NCBI GenBank assembly: GCA_965247635.1
Contig: CBDFHJ010000009.1
Location: 496,001-560,000 of the forward strand
DNA: 64,000 bases
Origin: CBDFHJ01 sp965247635
GTDB taxonomy: Bacteria; Chloroflexota; Dehalococcoidia; Lucifugimonadales; Australimonadaceae
Direction of reading: 5' to 3'
Below the pieces are notes generated by a model. That model was not told the origin of the DNA. It saw only the letters and a program-made list of their open reading frames with translations, and ran no database searches. The position numbers were made by a program, and so were the translations under genes. Within the stretch, counting starts at the first letter, position 1. Every line of letters begins with the position of its first letter. Shown here in pieces: positions 20,701 to 27,567 of the stretch.

Positions 20701-23700
20701 CCGCGGGCGACAGCCATGTGGAGCTGAGTTGGGGAAATCCCGGCAATTCGGCCATAACCATGTACCAATACCAGCAAGCGGCGAACGGCGCGTGGACCGA
20801 CATCCCGGGAAGCGGAGCTTTGACCACCTCCCACCTGGTTTCCGACCTGACCAACGGCACCGAGTACACCTTCAGGGTCCGCGCGGTGAACGCGGCCGGA
20901 GAAGGTGCAGAGTCCCAGTCGGAGACCGCGACCCCGAGGCGGGCCGGCTCGCGCCCCGCCCGGCCCGACAACTTCGCCCCCGCGCAGACTGGCGTCCACC
21001 AGGTGGAGTTGACGTGGGACGCAGCTTCTCAGCCCCGGGTCGTCACCGGTTATCAGTTCACCCAGAACGGCGGTTCCAGTTGGACCAACATCGACCGCAG
21101 CGATTCCAGCACCGTCTCCCATACGGTCTCCGGTCTGACCGAGAGGGACACTTACACCTTCGCCGTCCGCGCGATAAACAGCTCCGGCGTAAGGACCTCG
21201 GATTCCATTCCCGTGACAATAGTCGCCAAGCCAAGTCAACCCGTCGGGCTAGGCGCTACCGCCGGCGACACGCAAGCGACGGTCGACTGGAATCAGATCG
21301 TCGATACGAGTGATGATACGAACGATGCGCTAATTGACAAGCACCAGCTATTGCAGGTCCCCCTGACCAAGTTGATCGCCGAAGGCGGCGCTGACAACGA
21401 CGAGTTCGGAATCTCCGTGGCGGTCGACGGCGACACCATCGTCGTGGGAGCGCACCAAAACGACAGCAACAAAGGCGCCGCCTACGTCTTCACCTGGAAT
21501 TCCAGTAACAGTAAATGGGAACAGAAGGCCAAGCTCACCGCTTCCGACGCCGCGGCCAACGACGAGTTCGGAATCTCCGTGGCGGTCGACGGCGACACCA
21601 TCGTGGTCGGGGCGCACAAGGCCGACTACATCGATCTCAACAACAGTAGCAACAATTTGGCTGATTCCGGTGCCGCCTACGTCTTCACCAAGCCCGAGAG
21701 CGGCGGCTGGGCCGACGCCACCGAGACCGCCAAGCTCACTGCTTCCGACGCCGCGGCCAACGACGAGTTCGGAATCTTCGTGGCTGTGCACGGCGAAACA
21801 GTGGTCGTAGGAGCGCACCAAAACGACGCCGATGACCAAGACACCAACGAAGGTGCGGCTTACGTCTTCACCAAGACCGGCGGCGCTTGGACCTCCACCA
21901 CCACTGCGGCCAAGCTCACCGCATCCGACGGCGAGGCTAACGACGAGTTCGGGGTTTCCGTAGCGGTGGACGAAGATACTGTTGCGGTAGGAGCCCACCT
22001 GCACGATCTCGACGTCGACGGCGCCAGTATGCTCGATGCCGGTGCGGTCTACGTCTTCACCAAGCCAGCGGCCGGATGGACCAGCAGCACTGAGTCGGCC
22101 AAGCTCACGGCAACAGACGGCGCGGCGGGGGACGAGTTCGGAATTTCGGTGGCCATCGACGGTGATACCGTGGTGACCGGGGCCTACAGGGATGACAGCA
22201 TGGCCACCGACAGCGACGATGGCCTTGATTCCGGTTCGGTCTACGTATTCGACAGGGACCCTGAATCCGGCAAGTGGAGCCAGACGGCCAAGCTCACCGC
22301 TTCCAATGGCGACGGAGGCGATAGGTTCGGGAAGTCCGTTGCGGTGGACGGCGATACCGCCGTCGTCGGCGCGTACCTGGACGACAACCCCGGCATTGTC
22401 CTTACTGATTCCGGTTCGGTCTACGTGTTCACCAACCAGTCAGGTGTGTGGAGCGAGGCGCTCAATCTCGCCGCCCCCGACGCCGCGACGGACGACCACT
22501 TCGGGCGTTCCGTTGCGGTGGCAGGCGGTATCGTCCTGGCGGGCGTGCCTCAGGTCGACGAAGATCGCCCTGATGCCGGTTCGGCCTACGTGATGGACAT
22601 CTCGAATGCGATGTGGGAGGACCTCAAAGCTGAAGAATTGACCGTATCCTACGAAGTCAAAGACTTGCCAGTAGAGGAAGATTACTTCTACCGGGTGCTC
22701 GATCTGACCAACGACCAGGAGTACGCTTTCCGGGTGCGTTCGGTGAACGCCGCCGGCAACCATCCGTCTGCGGAAACCGTCAGCGCCACGCCCAAGCTTG
22801 GCAGGCCGGTCAAGCCAACCGGGCTGGTCGCGGAGGCAAGAGACCGTGCGGTGGAGCTGAGCTGGGACCTCTCCGACGATTCGACCATAAAGCACTACGA
22901 GGTACTGCAGCATCCCGAGCAAAGCAGGTTCACCGCGTCCGACGGGGCGGGCGGCGACCAGTTCGGGAGTGCCGTGGCAGTGGACAGTGGCACCGCCGTA
23001 GTGGGTGCGCCCCAGGACGACGACAACGGTGACAATTCCGGCTCGGCGTACGTCTTCACCAGGCACCCGCTTTCCGGTGGGTGGAGCCAGCCGATCAAGC
23101 TCACCGCTTTCGACGGCAAGGAGAACGACTGGTTTGGATATTCCGTAGCGGTGCACGGTGACACCATCGTGGTCGGGGCGTACCAACACGACCTCGACAG
23201 CGAATCCGACGCCGGTGCGGCCTACGTATTCACCAGGCCCGACGGCGGCTGGGTCGCCACCAGCACCGCGGACAAGCTCACCGCATCCGACGGGGTGGAA
23301 GACGACCGGTTCGGGTACTCCGTAGCAGTGCACGAGAATACCGTCGTGGTTGGGGCCCGCGGGGACGATGGGAAGAAAGGTGCGTCGTACGTATTCACCA
23401 AGCCCGCCGGCGGCGATTGGACGTCCACGAGTACCTCCTCCAAGCTCACCGCATCCGACGGCGTCGCAGTCGACTATTTCGGGCACTCCGTTGCGGTCCA
23501 CGGTGACATCATCTTGGTTGGAGCGTTCCGGCACGACCTTACTGGTGCGGCCTACGTATTCACCAGGCCCGGCGGCGGCTGGGTCGCCACAAGTACCGCG
23601 GCCAAGCTCACCGCATCCGACGGCAAGCACGACGACCAGTTTGGGCGTTCCGTGGCGGTGGACGGTGACACTGTCGTGATCGGGGCTCAGCAAGACGACG

Positions 23701-25091
23701 GACTAAGGGGTTCGGCCTATGTCTTTACCGACGCCATAGAGACGGCCAAACTCACCGCTTCCGACCGCGACGCAAATGATTATTTCGGATCCTCCGTTGC
23801 GGTCCGGGGTGGCACGATCGTGGTCGGGGCGTACGCCGCCAACGTCGACGTATGCGATCCCGACGAATCCGACGACGACGACTGCGACGAAGACCCTCGT
23901 TCCGGTGCGGCTTACCTCTTCACCAAGCCGGCCGGCGCAGTCTGGGCCAACGATCCGAACGAAGACTACAGAACGGAGTCGGACAAGCTCATCTTACCCA
24001 CCGACGAAGAAGAAAGGGGCGACGAGTTCGGAAACTCCGTCGCCCTGGACGGCCAGAGCATCGTGGTCGGGGCACCCGAGGGGAACGATGGCTTCGGTTC
24101 GGTCCACGTGTCGGACATCCCACAGTGGGCCCATATAGACGACAGCAAAGCTACGACCGTATCCCACAGGGTCACAGATCTGGAGAACGGCGTCGAGTAC
24201 ACCTTCCAAGTCCGCGCGGTGGACAAGGTAAGCGATGTCGGCGAAAGCCCGCCCTCGAACATCGCCCGGGCGACGCCTCTGGTGCGCAACCACGCTCCTG
24301 AATTCGATCTCGGCGAGAGCGCAACCCTCGCCGTCGATGAAGAAGAGCCCCCGGGCAACGACGTGGGCAGCGCCGTCACCGCCACAGATCCCGAAGGCAA
24401 TACCCTCGCCTACTCCCTCTCAGGAACCCACGCGTCTTCCTTCGACATCGACGCCTCCAACGGTCAGATCGCCGTGGGCTCCGGGACCACGCTCGACTAC
24501 GAGTCCGGCCTCAGGGAGTACAGCGTCATCGTCTCGGTCCACGATCGTCTTGACACAGACGGCGACCAAGACACCACGAACGATGACTCCATCAACGTCA
24601 CCATCAATGTCAACAACGTCGACGAGGCCGGAACCGTCTCCATGTCTACCACCCGGCCGCGGGAGGGGACTACACTGTCCGCTTCCCTGACCGATCCGGA
24701 CGGCTCGGTGTCCGACACCTCCTGGCAATGGGCCAGGTCTGCCAACGGCTCGACCGGGTGGCGCGACATCGTCAGAGCCAACTCCTACAGGTACAGGCCG
24801 GTCGCAAACGACGGGGGCAACTACCTCCGCGCCACCGCCTCCTATACGGACGGCCACGGCTCGGGCAAGGAGGCCGCGGTAGTTTCCACCAATAGGGTTC
24901 GTAGCCTCGACAGGCCTGAAACCAGTCCCCCTCCTACGCCGACTCCGGTGCCCATCACTGTGGTCCCCCCAGGTGTCGGAGATGCGACAGTCCCTCCAGG
25001 TCTGCTGTTGGTGATCGGACTCATGGGCATGCTGCTGGTGATCGCGGGGAGCATAGTGGTCCGCGAGCGCAGATCGAACAGGCGACTCTGA
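11751..25091 (+). CDS. Giant exported FG-GAP/FN3 surface protein (4446 aa)
   Basis: Residues ~1-35 are a signal peptide (LSLAAAITLLIMVSWFIG). The body holds seven FG-GAP blocks at roughly residues 75-464, 841-1247, 1433-1821, 1912-2344, 2437-2817, 3203-3614 and 3721-4121. Each contains seven repeats of ~55 residues with the pattern KLTASDxxxxDEFGxSVAVDGDTIVVGA...GSAYVF, as expected for a seven-bladed propeller. Every block sits inside an FN3 domain: the N half (GDTQVRLSW...YELWR) precedes it and the C half (WxDIxxS...TSHxVTGL...FxVRAVN) follows. Seven further FN3 domains are uninterrupted. Then come a cadherin-like domain (~4180-4291), an Ig-like domain (~4294-4385), a Pro-rich spacer, a membrane helix (~4417-4436) and a basic tail. 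Likely a cell-surface adhesin or binding scaffold; the ligand is unknown. Confidence 0.93.
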   Translation: MRSSSRLLRLSLAAAITLLIMVSWFIGRSTTSAQSDTAPEQPSGLSTEAGDTQVRLSWEDPDDSTIDKYELWRIAESATLTAANNEFGYSVAVAGDIAVIGMPDDDESGLDSGAALVFSRVDGVWTQKYRLRTGDDAGVVKDDGFGSSIAFDGETIVVGAPFDDSKKGAAYLFVKPGDGWDNPNGTDPVDLTDPAKLTAPNAAVEDEFGYSVAMDGNTVVVGAYSDDSADTDGNTVANSGSAYVFTKPGNAWVSTSTAATLTASDAAAGDEFGSSVAVDGNTIVVGASGDDGDALEFTGSAFVFVKPNGGWVSTSTAAKLIAYTRGNQDYFGRSVAIDGDTIVVGADGQESNKGSAFVFAEPSGGWVNNTETAKLTASVRSGGHRFGFSVALDGDTVVVGAYGEASSRGSAYAFTVPGTGWATGTETAQLTASDAADNDRFGSSVAIDGDTVVVGAQNNDTAYVFDIDDWADIAGSNAATTSHIVTGLTNDTDHTFRVRALDSAEASDPSDSVAGTPKAASYAPVKPLNFSAAQTGDGEVEMTWDAHRYPLTVSGYKYNQDGGDWDAITGSDSSTHSHTVTGLTKGTTYTFAVRAVNGAGSTKSDSRSVTIVAKPAAPDSFTAVAGDEQVWLGWRSPADFTVSGYEYRQREGTDDFGVWQKILGSRSGTTFHIVTGLTDDTSYTFRVRAVNAAGKSDATDPITATPVAETSTPGVPEGFAARQTDVGHVELTWVASSNPLNVTGYEFRQDNGSWTTISGSDSRTVSHSVTGLTQGVTYAFRVRAVNNSGNGASSGAESVIVVAVPATPTDLAAEAGDTQVRLTWKDPGNASITKYQILQFAKRLVSNDRSGGDELGSSVAVDGDTLVIGALGDDDTENLSGSAYVFTRVAGGWTQAGKLTASDPKEDAGFGRAVAVHGDTIVVGAYEDDYIDPDDSSNNLTDSGAAYVFTKPANGWADMTQTARLTASDAAADDEFGTSVAVHGDTIVGGAPEEDSGARGSAYIFTKPANDWADMTETAALRGESGGDRFGRSVAVYGDTVVVGTPEEGTNDRGEAYVFTKSAATGVWDDWNNKNASNATASLTALDGSSGDYFGRSVAVDGDTIVVGAPYNDYDDPDDNANDVSNSGAAYVFTKPATGGWATDTETAKLIASERAKNDQFGFSVAVDGNTVVVGADQDDSNRGSAYVFAEPQGGWTDTEGTDPLTAYDRSGNDRFGNFVAVDGDTVLVGAVGDDSDKGSAYVFGTGEWADIPGSGAGTISHIARGLRNNVKYTFRVRAVNAVGEGGASEVAETPVAAESGPSRPADFTATQTGVGQVRLAWTASTEPLTVRRYQYKQNDGSGFGNWIIISGSDSGTASHTVTGLMDGIEYSFTVGAVNGGGQNASEVESVTLEAQAAAPSNLDADAGDEQVKLSWHDPGDSTIDNYQLLQIDPSKLTAADGLRGDEFGISVAVDGDTAVIGAYQDDDATNGDNSGSAYVFTEVSGVWRQVAKLTADDGAANDKFGYSVDVDGSTIVIGARQDDARNGAAYVFTEPTDGWNGEITETVKLTASDGAADDEFGISVAVDGDTILVGAHQNDADTSNNNEGAAYIFTKFGDVWGNPPALGNHRVETAKLVASDAAADDEFGISVALDGNTAVIGARQDDARNGSAYLFTKVSGVWSQKAKLTASDGAADDEFGISAAVHGDTVVVGARQDDTSDGAAYVFTEVSGVWKHVAKLIADDGVANDEFGISVAVDGDTILVGAYQDDDNGDLSGSAYVFTRDSAGGWRQRDKLTASDGAASDRYGYSVGVSGDTVVVGAYSDDSNEANTGAAYFLRIPGWTDIPDSAATTTSHIVTGLSNYVEHTFQVRGVNAAGGGLASDRAGGTPTFAIPDLPEGLTADAGDAVVDLTWVDPEDSTIEKYQLLQIIQGGKLTAASTDDPVVRGDGFGISVAVDGDTAVVGAYQDDDATNGDNSGSAHVFARSSPTAPWSWSAKLTASDAAENDEFGISVAVDGDTIVVGAHQNDSNKGAAYVFTWNSSNSKWEQKAKLTASDAAANDEFGISVAVDGDTIVVGAHKADYIDLNNSSNNLADSGAAYVFTKPESGGWADATETAKLTASDAAANDEFGIFVAVHGETVVVGAHQDDDATNGDNSGSAYVFDEPSGGWADATETAKLTALDAAENDAFGISVAVHGDTVVVGAHKYDVDDNGTSIPNAGAAYVFTKPETYANDDDSEDWKDWGSLDDEGKAGLTAKLIASDAARGDEFGISVAVDDDEETIVVGAYLDDDTGDNSGSAYVFTQDANSGKWSHTAKLTGPSRGRDNWVGHSVAVVGNTVIAGADKSNISGPDSGAVYLWTVPGWTDIANSDATTTSHTVTGLTNRVEYSLQVRAVDKVEEAGAGPPSDVRATPLKPRPAKPTGLSAAPGDTQVKLSWNDPVEGSPPINNYELWQHAERPMLTADDRAANDEFGYAVAIDGDTAVVGMPGEDNPDNSGAAFVFTRDSSGTWSQVAELRASDPNAQDRIGLSVAVHEDTSNGDTIVVGAPHHSSSKGAVYVFTEPSGGWASTSTAAKLTASDRADDDEFGISVAVDGGTVAVGAHNNNAAYVFTKPTDGWTSTTTAAKLSGSDSFGRSVAVDAGTIVVGASGDSDDDQGSAFVFTKPATGWADSTSAGAAKLTAYSRNNNDRFGRSVAINGDTIVVGAYGNDSNRGSAHVFTKPDTGWANSPGTETAKLTASDRTDGDQFGFSVAVDGDTIVIGADALNETNRSGSAYVFTKPAAGWADSTEAAKLTGSGTANGDRFGLSVAVAGVTVMVGANGQGSNSQGAAYLYDIAVWADIAVSTGETRSHFATGLTNGLEHTFAVRAVNDGGASGRSNQVSETPAGAASLPIKPRNFSAVQTGADEVRLEWERSVQPLAVAGYRFIQDNTSSDDDVPAWTPISGSDSNTSSHNVTGLTEGDTYNFAVRAFNSQGDSDSSNSLSVTIVAAPAAPTGFTASAGDSHVELSWGNPGNSAITMYQYQQAANGAWTDIPGSGALTTSHLVSDLTNGTEYTFRVRAVNAAGEGAESQSETATPRRAGSRPARPDNFAPAQTGVHQVELTWDAASQPRVVTGYQFTQNGGSSWTNIDRSDSSTVSHTVSGLTERDTYTFAVRAINSSGVRTSDSIPVTIVAKPSQPVGLGATAGDTQATVDWNQIVDTSDDTNDALIDKHQLLQVPLTKLIAEGGADNDEFGISVAVDGDTIVVGAHQNDSNKGAAYVFTWNSSNSKWEQKAKLTASDAAANDEFGISVAVDGDTIVVGAHKADYIDLNNSSNNLADSGAAYVFTKPESGGWADATETAKLTASDAAANDEFGIFVAVHGETVVVGAHQNDADDQDTNEGAAYVFTKTGGAWTSTTTAAKLTASDGEANDEFGVSVAVDEDTVAVGAHLHDLDVDGASMLDAGAVYVFTKPAAGWTSSTESAKLTATDGAAGDEFGISVAIDGDTVVTGAYRDDSMATDSDDGLDSGSVYVFDRDPESGKWSQTAKLTASNGDGGDRFGKSVAVDGDTAVVGAYLDDNPGIVLTDSGSVYVFTNQSGVWSEALNLAAPDAATDDHFGRSVAVAGGIVLAGVPQVDEDRPDAGSAYVMDISNAMWEDLKAEELTVSYEVKDLPVEEDYFYRVLDLTNDQEYAFRVRSVNAAGNHPSAETVSATPKLGRPVKPTGLVAEARDRAVELSWDLSDDSTIKHYEVLQHPEQSRFTASDGAGGDQFGSAVAVDSGTAVVGAPQDDDNGDNSGSAYVFTRHPLSGGWSQPIKLTAFDGKENDWFGYSVAVHGDTIVVGAYQHDLDSESDAGAAYVFTRPDGGWVATSTADKLTASDGVEDDRFGYSVAVHENTVVVGARGDDGKKGASYVFTKPAGGDWTSTSTSSKLTASDGVAVDYFGHSVAVHGDIILVGAFRHDLTGAAYVFTRPGGGWVATSTAAKLTASDGKHDDQFGRSVAVDGDTVVIGAQQDDGLRGSAYVFTDAIETAKLTASDRDANDYFGSSVAVRGGTIVVGAYAANVDVCDPDESDDDDCDEDPRSGAAYLFTKPAGAVWANDPNEDYRTESDKLILPTDEEERGDEFGNSVALDGQSIVVGAPEGNDGFGSVHVSDIPQWAHIDDSKATTVSHRVTDLENGVEYTFQVRAVDKVSDVGESPPSNIARATPLVRNHAPEFDLGESATLAVDEEEPPGNDVGSAVTATDPEGNTLAYSLSGTHASSFDIDASNGQIAVGSGTTLDYESGLREYSVIVSVHDRLDTDGDQDTTNDDSINVTINVNNVDEAGTVSMSTTRPREGTTLSASLTDPDGSVSDTSWQWARSANGSTGWRDIVRANSYRYRPVANDGGNYLRATASYTDGHGSGKEAAVVSTNRVRSLDRPETSPPPTPTPVPITVVPPGVGDATVPPGLLLVIGLMGMLLVIAGSIVVRERRSNRRL
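17712..18137 (+). repeat. 426-bp near-identical internal repeat, copy 1
   Basis: This matches 21396-21821 at a constant offset of 3684 bases with only one difference seen (T at 18032, C at 21716). It covers blades 2-4 of FG-GAP block 4. Neighbouring blades differ at many positions, so this is a recent copying event within the gene. Confidence 0.9.
21396..21821 (+). repeat. 426-bp near-identical internal repeat, copy 2
   Basis: The partner of 17712-18137. Here the sequence encodes blades 1-3 of FG-GAP block 6, one blade out of register relative to copy 1, yet block 6 still has seven blades. Confidence 0.9.
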
Positions 25092-25338
25092 TTGTCTCTC
25101 TGATTCCCAGCATCACGCAGGCCGACTCGAACCCGCCGTTGGCTCGGTCAACATCAGCCCGGCGGAAGGTCCGCCTATCACCAGCGCGCGTGCGTCCCCA
25201 ACGCCGCGCCGCTACGCGCCTCCCCCGTCATACCTGTATGTGTTAGCTAATTCGTTGACAGATTGGCGTGAGAAGGTAGGCCGATCTGGAGACGAAGATG
25301 ACCGTGACCGGCCCCCGATCTTTGTACGACCCGTTATG
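25092..25338. other. Intergenic DNA after the giant gene
   Basis: No gene seen. TGTTAGCTAATTCGTTGACA near 25238 could be the outer end of the IS3 relative whose orfB tail follows. No strong terminator hairpin with a T-run is evident directly after the stop codon. Confidence 0.4.
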
Positions 25339-25546
25339 TTAGTCCTGCAAGGACTGGGACAGGGCAGGCAGGACGACTTGCGGTGCCGGTGGTCTGTAGC
25401 GCAGTGAGTTTTGTGGCCTGATGCGGTTGTAGGTCTGTCTGTACTGCTCTGTGAGTCTCTGCACCTCCTGCAATGTGTAGAAGATGTCCCGGTCTAGCAG
25501 TTCATCCCTGAGGTTTCCGTTGGAGCTCTCCACGTATCCGTTCTCC
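25339..25546 (-). pseudogene. IS3-family (IS407-like) OrfB C-terminal fragment
   Basis: About 68 codons encode the OrfB end: ENGYVESSNGNLRDELLDRD contains the catalytic Glu, and NRIRPQNSLRYRPPAP is the typical terminus. The rest of the gene is removed where IS256 copy 2 begins at 25547. The sequence is clearly different from the four-copy IS3 element. Confidence 0.8.
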
Positions 25547-26005
25547 GAGGTATCTTCAAAAAGTGTGTAAACAGTCAGGCGGTGTACCCTCTCTCTGAAC
25601 AACACGGGCTCGAGGCCCAAGAGAGGAGATAGACCGCCCATGAGGAAGGGAAGCACTGAGAGTAGGTCGGAGTCAAGGCCGGAGTGGGAGCAGTTGGAGG
25701 ATTGGGTGCGAAGCCAGGTCCAGAGGCTGATCCAGGAGTTGCTGGAGGAGGAGGTGACGGCGTTTCTGGGAAGGGCGAAGTCGGCGCTCAGATCCGACTC
25801 GGACAACGATACCGGCTATCGGAACGGATACGGCAGAGCCCGGAGGCTTACGCTGAGTTCGGGAACGATACAGCTGAGGCGGCCGCGAGTCCGCGATACC
25901 GAGGAGCAGTTCGAGAGCCGGCTGCTGCCGCTGTTCGTCAACAGGACCAGGAAGGTTGCTGAGTTGATCCCCGAGCTGTACCTGCACGGTCTATCCGAAG
26001 GCGAC
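25547..26005 (+). mobile_element. IS256-family element, copy 2 (truncated)
   Basis: The left end (GAGGTATCTTCAAAAAGTG) and the first ~460 bases of the 1368-bp element. It is cut at 26005 by the terminal repeat of IS3 copy B. The missing right part is not found beyond copy B, so insertion was accompanied or followed by deletion. Confidence 0.9.
25640..26005 (+). pseudogene. Truncated IS256-family transposase
   Basis: N-terminal ~122 codons (through LHGLSEGD) of the 414-residue mutator-type transposase. All three catalytic acidic residues lie in the missing part. The early Glu5-to-Gly change (MRKGSTES instead of MRKESTES) is unique to this copy. Confidence 0.88.
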
Positions 26006-26099
26006 TGTTAGCAACCAGCAAAAGTGGGACACATTGGGAGCCGAGAGATCAGGGGCTGGATGGAGGTCTGGCGAGCTCCCTGAGGGCCCTGTTGTAGCG

Positions 26100-27035
26100 T
26101 CATCGCCGTTCGGTGGTTTGAGCCTTCACCTCCTTCCTGCGTTGTAGGATCTCTTGCCGTCTTCCCTTGAGCACGTCTGATGGTGTCACGTTGCCCAGAG
26201 CCTTGTGATAGCGCCGGTAGTTGTAGTAGCTGACGAAGGCCGCGATAGCAGCCTCAAGGTCGGCGGGCAACTCATAAGGCACCTGGTTGACGTCCCGTTT
26301 GATGGTCTGGTGGTAGCGCTCCAGCTTCCCGTTGGTCTGAGGGTGGAAAGGAGTTGCTAGGATGTGCTTGATGCCAACCATCCCCAGGTAGTCCCTGAAT
26401 GCTCTTGAGACATAGCCTGGACCGTTGTCACTCAGCAGCCTGGTGCGGTCTGTGACTGGAACTTGGTCCATGCTGGTCGTGTCCACAGCATCCTGGACCA
26501 CCTCGATGAAGGAGTCGGCCGTCATATCTTGCTGAAGCCTGTGAGCCAGGATGAAGCGGGAGTAGTCGTCCATAACGGTGACCAGGTAGTAGTAGCCCCA
26601 CCCAACCACCCTGAAGTATGAGGCATCGGTGGCCCACATCTGGTGAGGTCCTGTGGTCTTGAGGTGGTACTCCTTCCCCGCGGCCAACCGCATCTCAGGC
26701 CTCTTCACTAGGCCCTCCCTGCCCAGGATACGGTAGACGCTGGACTCTGAGACTGAGAAGCCCTGGTTGTCGGTGATCCCCGCGGCCAGCTGACGGCAGC
26801 TCAGCTCTGGCATCTCCCTGGCTGATAACAGGACTGAGCGTTCTTCCTGAATAGTAAGACGGTTCCATGGTGGCTGATCGCCTCCTGGTCGGTCCTCAAG
26901 TCCTTGTTGGTCTTGGCGTCTGAGCCACCGGTAGTAGGTGCTCTTAGGGATGCCCAGCTCTCTGAGGACCTTTCGCTTGGGGAGGGGAGACGAGGATACT
27001 TTGGTAACTACCTCTGCCTTCTCCGGGGCGCTCAT
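26100..27035 (-). CDS. IS3-family transposase OrfB
   Basis: A 311-residue DDE transposase. An HTH_21-like N-terminal region is followed by the rve core with Asp in WATDASYFRV, Asp in LLSDNGPGY and Glu in NGKLERYHQ. It ends 17 residues before copy D because of a TGA (CGA in copies C and D), which removes only a basic tail. It starts with its own ATG overlapping the orfA stop (ATGA), so it may be made by coupled translation rather than only by the frameshift fusion common in the family. Confidence 0.9.
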   Translation of the reverse strand: MSAPEKAEVVTKVSSSPLPKRKVLRELGIPKSTYYRWLRRQDQQGLEDRPGGDQPPWNRLTIQEERSVLLSAREMPELSCRQLAAGITDNQGFSVSESSVYRILGREGLVKRPEMRLAAGKEYHLKTTGPHQMWATDASYFRVVGWGYYYLVTVMDDYSRFILAHRLQQDMTADSFIEVVQDAVDTTSMDQVPVTDRTRLLSDNGPGYVSRAFRDYLGMVGIKHILATPFHPQTNGKLERYHQTIKRDVNQVPYELPADLEAAIAAFVSYYNYRRYHKALGNVTPSDVLKGRRQEILQRRKEVKAQTTERR

Positions 27036-27439
27036 CCGCTGGTACCGGTGGCGTCCTGGGGCATGGGGATGGCCGTTTTTTTGAGACGGTACGCCTCCAG
27101 CGACAGATCGGCCACTAGCTCCTTGAGTTCCCCGTTCTCTCGCTTGAGTTGCCCTACCTCATGCTGAGTGGCGTCCCGAACCGAGTCACGGGTCAACCTC
27201 TCCTTGCCCGCCTCCATGAACTCTTTGGTCCACGAGTAGTAGGAGTGGGGCTTGATCCCCTCCCGCCGGCACAGGTCGTTGACTGTGACCTCGCGGCGGA
27301 AGCCCTCCAGAACAATTCGGATCTTCTCTTCGGGGGTGTACTTACGTCGGGCAGCCGCCTTCACTGTGCGGACGAAAGACCTGGTCTGCTCGCTTCGTTC
27401 CTCGGCGGCCTCTGCTTTGCTTACTTCTAATTGGGACAC
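27032..27439 (-). CDS. IS3-family OrfA
   Basis: A 135-residue HTH protein. YTPEEKIRIVLEGFRREVTV and NDLCRREGIKPHSYYSW form the DNA-binding domain. A leucine-rich helix (HEVGQLKRENGELKELVADL) follows and probably mediates oligomerisation. It binds the IS ends and works with OrfB. Confidence 0.9.
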   Translation of the reverse strand: MSQLEVSKAEAAEERSEQTRSFVRTVKAAARRKYTPEEKIRIVLEGFRREVTVNDLCRREGIKPHSYYSWTKEFMEAGKERLTRDSVRDATQHEVGQLKRENGELKELVADLSLEAYRLKKTAIPMPQDATGTSG

Positions 27440-27567
27440 ATCTGCTCCTTTCTGTGGGTAGCTCTACCCTCATTTCAGGAGCTCACACCACCCTCCGACT
27501 CTCGGGTTTTCCTACCCTTATATGTGTCCCATTATCGCTGACGGTCTACAGCCAAGGTTGTCGTCCG

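Larger units (their letters stand above)
26006..27550 (-). mobile_element. IS3-family element, copy B
   Basis: A complete 1545-bp copy. The ends start TGTTAGCAACCAGCAAAAG and, at the other side, TGTAGACCGTCAGCGATAA, both continuing to TGGGACACA. It carries orfA and orfB. The flanks (GCGAC and GCCAA) show no target duplication, in keeping with a deletion next to it. Confidence 0.92.
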
